Source: Cellulophaga sp. F20128 (GTDB lineage Bacteria > Bacteroidota > Bacteroidia > Flavobacteriales > Flavobacteriaceae). Taken from it: a stretch of 32,907 nucleotides of DNA. The notes beneath the pieces were generated by a model. The model saw nothing but the letters and a program-made list of their open reading frames with translations, was not told where the DNA came from and searched no databases. Positions 27,102 to 32,907 of this stretch are shown here, in pieces. The stretch is from assembly GCF_023015805.1 (NCBI RefSeq), contig NZ_JALKBA010000025.1, forward strand, positions 1-32,907, given 5' to 3'. The position numbers and the translations under genes were made by a program. Within the stretch, counting starts at the first letter, position 1. Each line of letters starts with the position of its first letter.

Positions 27102-27117
27102 TAATAATTTATTCTCA

Positions 27118-29562
27118 ATGAAAGTATTAAAGTTCGGCGGAACTTCGGTTGCCAATGCCAAAAATATAAGATTAGTTAAAAATATTGTAGCCCATTCAAA
27201 CACCAAAACAGTGGTTGTTGTATCAGCCTTTGGGGGTGTTACAGATTTGTTATTAGAAGCAGCAAGTTTAGCGTCTACCCAACAAGAAACATACAAAGAA
27301 GTTGTAAAAAAAATAGAGCACAGGCATATTGAAACTATTAAAGATTTAATTCCAATAACCAATCAAAGTAAAATTTTAAGTAAGGTTAAAAGTGAATTAA
27401 ATGTTTTGGAAACCCTTCTAGAAGGCGCTTTTTTCATAGGTGAAATAACACCGAAACTATCCGATAAAATTGTTAGTTATGGCGAACTTTTATCTTCCTA
27501 TATCATTAGCGAATTTTTTATTTCCGAAAAATTAGACGCCCACTACAAGGATAGTAGGGAACTTTTAATTACGAATACTACCTATGGTAAGGCAAGTATT
27601 CTAAATTTTGAAGATACAAATACCTTAATCCACCACTATTTCACCACAAACCCAAATTTGATCACTGTATTAGGAGGGTTTATAGCTGCTTCCAGTACGG
27701 GCGACTCTACGACTTTAGGACGTGGCGGCTCAGATTATACCGCTGCCATTATCGCAGCTGCCGTAAACGCAGAAGGTTTAGAAATATGGACAGATGTTAG
27801 CGGTATGTATACGGCCAACCCTAAGATTGTAAAACAAGCCCAAGCTATTCCAAACATATCTTATGAAGAAGCTATGGAGCTTTCACATTTTGGAGCTAAA
27901 GTATTATACCCTCCAACAATACAACCTGTGCTGGCCAAAGGAATACCAATTCAAATTAAAAACACCTTTGACCCAGAATCCGTGGGTACTTTAATTACCA
28001 AGAGCATAGAAAAAAATGGCAAAACTGTACGCGGTATAAGTCATATCGAAAACGTTAGTTTACTTTCATTGGAAGGACCAGGTATGGTTGGTATTCCAGG
28101 AATATCAAAACGTTTTTTCGAAGTCCTTTCCCTGGCTCAAATTAGCATTGTGTTGATCACTCAGGCATCGTCAGAACATTCTATTTGTATTGGTATAGCA
28201 GACCTAGATTCTACAGCTGCACAAGAAGCTATCAACAATGAGTTTCAGTATGAAATTTCTTTAGGAAGAATTAAGCCAATATTAGTAGAGAACAATCTTG
28301 CCATTATTGCCTTGGTTGGCGATCATATGAAAAACCACCAAGGATTAAGTGGTAAAATGTTTAGTAACCTAGGTAAAAACAATGTAAACATACGGGTTAT
28401 TGCTCAAGGGTCTTCTGAGCGAAATATTTCGGCTGTCATCGCTAATAGCGATGTAAAAAAGGCATTAAACTCTTTACATGAAGCTTTTTTTGAAGAGAAC
28501 ATTAAACAATTAAACCTGTTTATAATGGGGGTTGGTAATGTAGGATCCCGACTTTTACATCAAATTAAGCAACAAAAGAAATACCTGAAAGAAAATTTAA
28601 AACTTAACCTAAGGGTTATTGGGATATCAAATTCCAGAACTATGTTTTTTGATGAAGAAGGAATTTCGTTAAAACATTGGGAAGAAGCATTGGCAAAGGG
28701 AGAAAAAGCAGATACAGAAGCCTTTTTCAAGGCTATAAAAAAGCTGAACTACAGAAATAGTATTTTTATAGACAATACCGCTAGTGATGTCATTTCTAAA
28801 ACCTACACCAAGTATCTTAGCAATAGTATTTCTGTTGTCACTTGCAATAAAATTGCCTGTTCATCTGAATACGAAAACTATAAAAATCTAAAGTATCTAG
28901 CACAAAAATACAACGCGCCATTTTTATTTGAAACGAACGTTGGTGCTGGGTTGCCAATTATTGATACTTTAAAGCACTTAATTGCTTCTGGGGATAAAAT
29001 TTTAAAAATACAAGCTGTGCTGTCTGGGAGTTTAAATTTTGTATTTAATAATTTCAACAATACTACAACTTTTAATAATATTGTAAAACAGGCACAAGAA
29101 GAAGGCTACACAGAACCAGATCCTAAAATAGATTTAAGTGGAATTGATGTGGCTCGAAAAATATTAATTTTAGCTAGAGAAAGTGGTTATCAAATTGATA
29201 TTAATGAAATTGAAAACAAATCATTTTTACCCGAGGAAAGTCTAAACACAAACAATAACGAAGATTTTTTCGCTTCTCTTATTAAGTATGAGGCCGATTT
29301 TCAAGAAATGTATGCAGAAGCCCATCAAAAAGATTGCAAGCTAAAATATGTGGCTCAGTTTGAAAATGGAAAAGCAAGTGTAGGTCTACAACATATCCCC
29401 AAAGGACACGATTTTTATAATTTAGAAGGAAGTGATAACATTGTCTTGTTTTTTACGGAACGGTATCCCAATCAGCCAATGATTATAAAAGGAGCAGGTG
29501 CAGGTGCAGATGTAACAGCTTCTGGCATATTTGCAGATATTATAAGAATTGGAAATTTTTAA
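27118..29562 (+). CDS. thrA: Bifunctional aspartokinase / homoserine dehydrogenase
   Basis: I start at the ATG at 27118 because it begins the conserved MKVLKFGGTSVANA; the frame is open further upstream only through the leader. The 814 residues match ThrA length. The aspartokinase half (1 to about 290) has KFGGTSV, VVVVSAFGG and GRGGSDYTAAIIAAA with EIWTDVSGMYTANP, followed by two ACT-like regulatory domains (about 310-460, LEGPGMVGIPGISKRFFEVL and ALVGDHMKNHQGLSGKMF). The homoserine dehydrogenase half has the NAD(P) loop IMGVGNVGSR (about 469-478), CNKIA, ETNVGAGLPIIDTLKHL, LSGSLNFVFN and DLSGIDVARKILIL. It makes aspartyl phosphate and reduces aspartate semialdehyde to homoserine, feeding threonine and methionine. 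The ACT domains suggest threonine feedback. thrB follows after 4 bases. Confidence 0.95.
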   Translation: MKVLKFGGTSVANAKNIRLVKNIVAHSNTKTVVVVSAFGGVTDLLLEAASLASTQQETYKEVVKKIEHRHIETIKDLIPITNQSKILSKVKSELNVLETLLEGAFFIGEITPKLSDKIVSYGELLSSYIISEFFISEKLDAHYKDSRELLITNTTYGKASILNFEDTNTLIHHYFTTNPNLITVLGGFIAASSTGDSTTLGRGGSDYTAAIIAAAVNAEGLEIWTDVSGMYTANPKIVKQAQAIPNISYEEAMELSHFGAKVLYPPTIQPVLAKGIPIQIKNTFDPESVGTLITKSIEKNGKTVRGISHIENVSLLSLEGPGMVGIPGISKRFFEVLSLAQISIVLITQASSEHSICIGIADLDSTAAQEAINNEFQYEISLGRIKPILVENNLAIIALVGDHMKNHQGLSGKMFSNLGKNNVNIRVIAQGSSERNISAVIANSDVKKALNSLHEAFFEENIKQLNLFIMGVGNVGSRLLHQIKQQKKYLKENLKLNLRVIGISNSRTMFFDEEGISLKHWEEALAKGEKADTEAFFKAIKKLNYRNSIFIDNTASDVISKTYTKYLSNSISVVTCNKIACSSEYENYKNLKYLAQKYNAPFLFETNVGAGLPIIDTLKHLIASGDKILKIQAVLSGSLNFVFNNFNNTTTFNNIVKQAQEEGYTEPDPKIDLSGIDVARKILILARESGYQIDINEIENKSFLPEESLNTNNNEDFFASLIKYEADFQEMYAEAHQKDCKLKYVAQFENGKASVGLQHIPKGHDFYNLEGSDNIVLFFTERYPNQPMIIKGAGAGADVTASGIFADIIRIGNF

Positions 29563-29566
29563 TATT

Positions 29567-30496
29567 ATGGATAAGGAAATACGTGTGTTTTGCCCAGCTA
29601 CAATTGCTAATATCTCATGTGGATTTGATGTCCTTGGCGTAGCCTTAGATAATGTTGGGGATGAAATGGTGGTTCGTAAAACACGAAAAAAAGGAATTAC
29701 TATAACCAAACTAGAAGGGCAAGATTTACCCTTAGAAACTCATAAAAATGTTGCTGGCGTTGCAGGCTTAGCATTATTATCTGCCTCAGACTACGATGGG
29801 GGTTTTGAAATTGAAATCTATAAAAAAATAAAAGCTGGAAGTGGTATAGGAAGTAGTGCTGCAAGTTCAGCAGGAGCCGTTTGGGCAATGAATAAATTAT
29901 TAGGAGAACCTTTCTCTAATTTAGATTTGGTGAAATTTGCAATGAAGGGAGAGGAACTGGCCAGTGGAGTACCACATGCAGACAATGTAGCTCCTGCTAT
30001 TTACGGTGGCTTTACTTTGGTACGCAGTTACGACCCCTTAGATATCATAAAAATTAACACCCCAAGCGAATTATACGCTACGGTTATACACCCCCAAATA
30101 GAAGTAAAAACATCCGATTCTAGAAAAATACTAAAAACAACAATTTCTTTAGCAGATGGTATTAAACAGTGGGGTAATGTTGGCGGTTTAATCGCCGGAC
30201 TGTATACGGAGGATTACAATTTAATTGGTAGATCATTAACAGACCATATTGTAGAACCAATACGCTCTATTCTTATTCCCGCCTTTGACACTGTTAAATC
30301 TGCCTCCATACAGGCAGGTGCTCTTGGCTGTGGAATATCGGGTTCTGGACCCTCCATATTTGCGTTGTGTAAAGGAAAATCCAGTGCAATTAAGGTGGCA
30401 GAAGCGATGCAAAAAGTATACACCAAAGTGGGAATCACCTATGATATCCATGTCTCAAGTATAAATTTAGAAGGAGTGAAAAAAATGAACCCCTAA
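29567..30496 (+). CDS. thrB: Homoserine kinase
   Basis: A 309-residue GHMP kinase, started at the ATG at 29567, which begins the conserved MDKEIRVFCPATIANISCGF and lies 4 bases after thrA; the six extra residues of the longer frame overlap thrA. The ATP loop is KAGSGIGSSAASSAGAVWAM (about 83-102), the second motif is ELASGVPHADNVAPAIYGG, and the C-terminal LGCGISGSGPSIFAL closes the site. It phosphorylates homoserine for threonine synthase. thrC does not follow, although thrA-thrB-thrC is the common order in Bacteroidota. Confidence 0.95.
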   Translation: MDKEIRVFCPATIANISCGFDVLGVALDNVGDEMVVRKTRKKGITITKLEGQDLPLETHKNVAGVAGLALLSASDYDGGFEIEIYKKIKAGSGIGSSAASSAGAVWAMNKLLGEPFSNLDLVKFAMKGEELASGVPHADNVAPAIYGGFTLVRSYDPLDIIKINTPSELYATVIHPQIEVKTSDSRKILKTTISLADGIKQWGNVGGLIAGLYTEDYNLIGRSLTDHIVEPIRSILIPAFDTVKSASIQAGALGCGISGSGPSIFALCKGKSSAIKVAEAMQKVYTKVGITYDIHVSSINLEGVKKMNP

Positions 30497-30582
30497 CTAC
30501 AACTACTACTTAAATTAAACTTAAGATTATAATTCTAGTTTCTTTTTCGAAAACCATTTCAATCTAAAAAACATATTAAGTT

Positions 30583-30612
30583 TTGCCATTTGTACGGTTG
30601 TTAGTATCTTAC
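30583..30612 (+). promoter_or_regulatory. Candidate promoter of the DUF349 gene
   Basis: TTG (30583-30585), a 19-base spacer and TATCTTAC (30605-30612), which fits TAnnTTTG at four of six fixed bases. The predicted start is about 23 bases before the ATG at 30642. Confidence 0.4.
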
Positions 30613-30641
30613 CATACTAAAGAAATCCAAATACACATATT

Positions 30642-32621
30642 ATGTTGGAAGACAATAAAGAAGAACTACAAAACAATGTAGGGGGTGAAGAAATTTCAGA
30701 AACTACTGAAGATAAGACGACTTCAGAGAAAACTACTGAAATTAAAAGTGATCAACTTGAGACTCAAAATCCTGAAGATGAAAAAGAAATTATAGATGAA
30801 ATTGAGGAAACCAATGCTGAAGATGCAGAGGATCAAGACAATCAACAAAGACATGAAATTCCGTTATTAGATTACCATGCTATGAGTATGGAAAATTTAG
30901 TAGGAGAACTACAGCGTTTGGTTAAAAATGAAAAGGTACAAGCCATTAAAAAACATATTGATGGTATTAAATATGAATTTGATTTAAAGTTTCAAGAGTT
31001 TCTTGAACACAAAAAAGAAGAATTTATAGCAAATGGTGGCAATGAAATTGATTTTAGGTACAACTCGGTTACAAAACGCCAATTTAACGAAGTATACTCT
31101 GATTACCGAGAAAAGAAAGACCAGTATTACAAAACCTTAGAACGCAATTTAAAGGATAATCTAGCCAAAAGATTACAAATAATTGAAGATTTAAAAGGGT
31201 TGGTGAATGTAGAAGAAGACATTAACACCACTTATAAAAATTTTAAAGATCTCCAGGAAAATTGGAGAAATGCCGGTCCAATTCCAAGAACAGAATACAA
31301 TAACGTGTGGCGCACCTACCACCATCATATTGAAATATTTTATGATTTCTTACACTTAAATAGAGAGTTAAGGGATTTAGATTTTAAGCATAATTTAGAA
31401 GAAAAACTAAAGTTAATAGTCCGTGCTGACGCCTTAACACACGAACCAGATTTAGGAAAAGCCTTTAGAGAACTTCAGACCCTACATAAAATATGGAAAG
31501 AAGATATTGGTCCCGTAGAAAAGGAGCATAGAGAGCTTATTTGGGAACAATTTAGCAATGCTACCAAAGTTTTACACCAACGAAGACAAGATTACTATAA
31601 AGATTTAGATAAGGTCTACGAAGAAAATCTGGTGCAAAAGAATACAATTATTGCTAAAATAATTGAAATTGCAGCTAATACATCTAGCAATCACAAGGAA
31701 TTACAAAGTCAGATTAAAGAGATAGAAGCCTTACGAGAGGCTTTCTTTACAGCTGGCAAAGTTCCACAAAAATCAAATGAAAAAACTTGGGCTATTTTTA
31801 AGGAAGCCGTAAAAACCTTTAATAAGTCTAAAAATGCTTTTTATAAAAATCTCAAGAAAGAGCAACAAGACAATTTGGATAAAAAAAGAGCTTTATTAGA
31901 AATTGCCACAGTAACAAAAGATAGTGAAGATTGGGATGTTGCTACAAGCGAATTTAAACGTATTCAAGGAGAATGGAAAAAAATAGGCCATGTTCCTAGA
32001 AAATATTCCGATAAGATTTGGAATGAATTTAAAAGTGCTTGTAATCATTATTTTGATCGTCTTCATGCTTTAAAGAATAAATCGAGCAGTGAGGAAATTG
32101 AAAATTTAGAGCACAAAACTGCCTGTTTGGAGAAATTAAAAGCGTTTACCTTAACGGGGGATAGAGCTAACGATTTAGCGAGTTTAAAAGAATTCATTAG
32201 TGAATGGAAATCGTATGGACACGTCCCTTTCAAAAAGAAGAACATTAATAATAAATTCAACACCATTCTTGACGCCATATTTAAAAAATTAGATGTCAAT
32301 AAACAAGAATCTGAACTTTTAAAATATGGAAATAAGATTCAACAATTATCTTCTACAGATAACGATAACGCTATTTACAAAGAACGCCTTTTTATTCGAC
32401 GCAAAATAGATGAGAGTAAAAGTGAAATTCGTCAATTAGAGAACAATTTGCAATTCTTTTCCAATGCCTCTGAAGACAATCCTCTTGTAAAGGATGTTGT
32501 TAAAAACATCAACAATCATAAAGATGCTTTAAATACTTGGAAAGCCAAGCTGATAAAGTTGAACATTTTGGAAAATACTCGAAACAAAGAGGATGAGGAT
32601 AATAATAGTGAGGAGGAATAA
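30642..32621 (+). CDS. DUF349 multi-repeat coiled-coil protein
   Basis: A 659-residue cytoplasmic protein. Residues 1-75 are acidic and low-complexity (many Glu, Asp and Thr). From about 80 on it is highly charged and helical, with five DUF349 repeats of about 70 residues recognised by their W-G-P/V-P core: ENWRNAGPIPRTEYNNVW, KIWKEDIGPVEKEHRELIW, EAFFTAGKVPQKSNEKTW, GEWKKIGHVPRKYSDKIW and SEWKSYGHVPFKKKNINN. A final coiled-coil region (about 560-640) ends in an acidic tail. DUF349 proteins are common in Bacteroidota and of unknown function; no enzyme motif is seen. It stands alone between thrB and the rRNA operon, with its own terminator. Confidence 0.87.
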   Translation: MLEDNKEELQNNVGGEEISETTEDKTTSEKTTEIKSDQLETQNPEDEKEIIDEIEETNAEDAEDQDNQQRHEIPLLDYHAMSMENLVGELQRLVKNEKVQAIKKHIDGIKYEFDLKFQEFLEHKKEEFIANGGNEIDFRYNSVTKRQFNEVYSDYREKKDQYYKTLERNLKDNLAKRLQIIEDLKGLVNVEEDINTTYKNFKDLQENWRNAGPIPRTEYNNVWRTYHHHIEIFYDFLHLNRELRDLDFKHNLEEKLKLIVRADALTHEPDLGKAFRELQTLHKIWKEDIGPVEKEHRELIWEQFSNATKVLHQRRQDYYKDLDKVYEENLVQKNTIIAKIIEIAANTSSNHKELQSQIKEIEALREAFFTAGKVPQKSNEKTWAIFKEAVKTFNKSKNAFYKNLKKEQQDNLDKKRALLEIATVTKDSEDWDVATSEFKRIQGEWKKIGHVPRKYSDKIWNEFKSACNHYFDRLHALKNKSSSEEIENLEHKTACLEKLKAFTLTGDRANDLASLKEFISEWKSYGHVPFKKKNINNKFNTILDAIFKKLDVNKQESELLKYGNKIQQLSSTDNDNAIYKERLFIRRKIDESKSEIRQLENNLQFFSNASEDNPLVKDVVKNINNHKDALNTWKAKLIKLNILENTRNKEDEDNNSEEE

Positions 32622-32654
32622 ACCCCGGCTCTATTACATAACAAAATTTTAATT

Positions 32655-32692
32655 AAAAAGAGGAGCTAACCTATTTGTTAGCTCCTCTTTTT
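32655..32692 (+). terminator. Rho-independent terminator of the DUF349 gene
   Basis: A perfect 16-bp stem (AAAAAGAGGAGCTAAC at 32655-32670 with its complement at 32677-32692) and a 6-base loop ending in a T-run, 33 bases after the stop codon. Confidence 0.92.
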
Positions 32693-32785
32693 ATGTTTTA
32701 CAGTAGACCTAACTTCTATCGCTTGGATCCTGTTAGGCAATTTGATATTTATTACTCTTATTTCATTAAAAATAGGGCATAAAAA

Positions 32786-32811
32786 AAGCCCTTATCGTTA
32801 GATAAGGGCTT
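32786..32811 (-). terminator. Terminator of the rRNA operon
   Basis: AAGCCCTTATC (32786-32796) and its perfect complement (32801-32811) with a GTTA loop. On the minus strand the stem is followed by seven or more Ts and it lies just past the 5S 3' end. Confidence 0.88.
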
Positions 32812-32819
32812 AAAAAAAA

Positions 32820-32907
32820 GGCAGCGGCCTACTCTCCCACAAAAATGCAGTACCATCGGCGCAGATGGGCTTAACTTCCCTGTTCGGAATGGAAAGGGGT
32901 GAGCCCC
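32820..32907 (-). rRNA. rrf: 5S ribosomal RNA, 3' part
   Basis: Read on the minus strand, the segment carries the conserved 5S core CCATTCCGAACAGGGAAGTT, then GCCCATCTGCGCCGATGGTA and GTGGGAGAGTAGG, ending GCCGCTGCC. About 88 of the expected 110 or so bases are inside the window; the 5' end lies to the right. It implies that a 16S-23S-5S operon on the minus strand ends here. Confidence 0.95.

Noticed and set aside
26956-27117. In-frame 54-residue extension of aspartokinase-homoserine dehydrogenase
   Set aside because: It starts at a TTG within the leader; ThrA proteins begin at the conserved KFGGTSV, which the ATG at 27118 gives. The Thr-rich leader frame is a different frame.

Overview
This window comes from a low-GC member of the Bacteroidota, most likely a marine Flavobacteriaceae species. 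The evidence is a type IX secretion (T9SS) gene set with a type B sorting domain, lipoproteins whose lipidated Cys is followed by acidic residues, promoters of the TTG-N19-TAnnTTTG type, and a flavobacterial gene complement (three-subunit acyl-CoA carboxylase, ClpC, fused aspartokinase-homoserine dehydrogenase, DUF349 protein). I cannot name the species.

Layout. (1) 1-4564, plus strand: a tight T9SS module made of the 3' end of a large secreted adhesin, a PorP/SprF outer-membrane protein and a PorE-like OmpA protein. (2) 4678-8009, minus strand: an array of predicted surface lipoproteins (kelch, leucine-rich repeat, and one broken by an in-frame stop), preceded by a lipoprotein-like N-terminal remnant. 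(3) 8166-8400, minus strand: decayed pieces of an AraC-type regulator and a CheY-like response regulator, next to an intact exported Gfo/Idh/MocA oxidoreductase (8822-10147, plus). Regions 2 and 3 look like a decaying accessory segment. (4) 10307-15899, minus strand: a three-gene biotin-dependent acyl-CoA (probably propionyl-CoA) carboxylase preceded by a PgpH-type HD membrane phosphodiesterase. (5) 16031-17980, plus: a thiolase followed by an NlpC/P60-like protein that has lost its catalytic Cys. (6) 18051-21880, minus: gyrA followed by a periplasmic TPR protein. (7) 22141-25300, plus: clpC and a small STAS-like protein. (8) 25306-26856, minus: the NAD(P)HX repair enzyme. (9) 26911-30496, plus: thrA-thrB behind a very good sigma-type promoter and a roughly 170-nt leader. 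(10) 30642-32621, plus: a five-repeat DUF349 protein. (11) 32820 to the window end, minus: the 3' part of a 5S rRNA with its terminator, so an rRNA operon enters from the right.

The most interesting item is the thrA leader. It holds a short open frame of 24 codons, seven of them Thr, overlapping several inverted repeats with alternative pairings, which is what a threonine attenuator looks like. Also worth a second look are the Cys-to-Ala NlpC/P60 protein, the lipoprotein array with its clean single-stop pseudogene, the regulator remnants, the absence of thrC after thrB, and the PgpH-carboxylase adjacency. All calls come from reading the sequence; no searches or folding were run.
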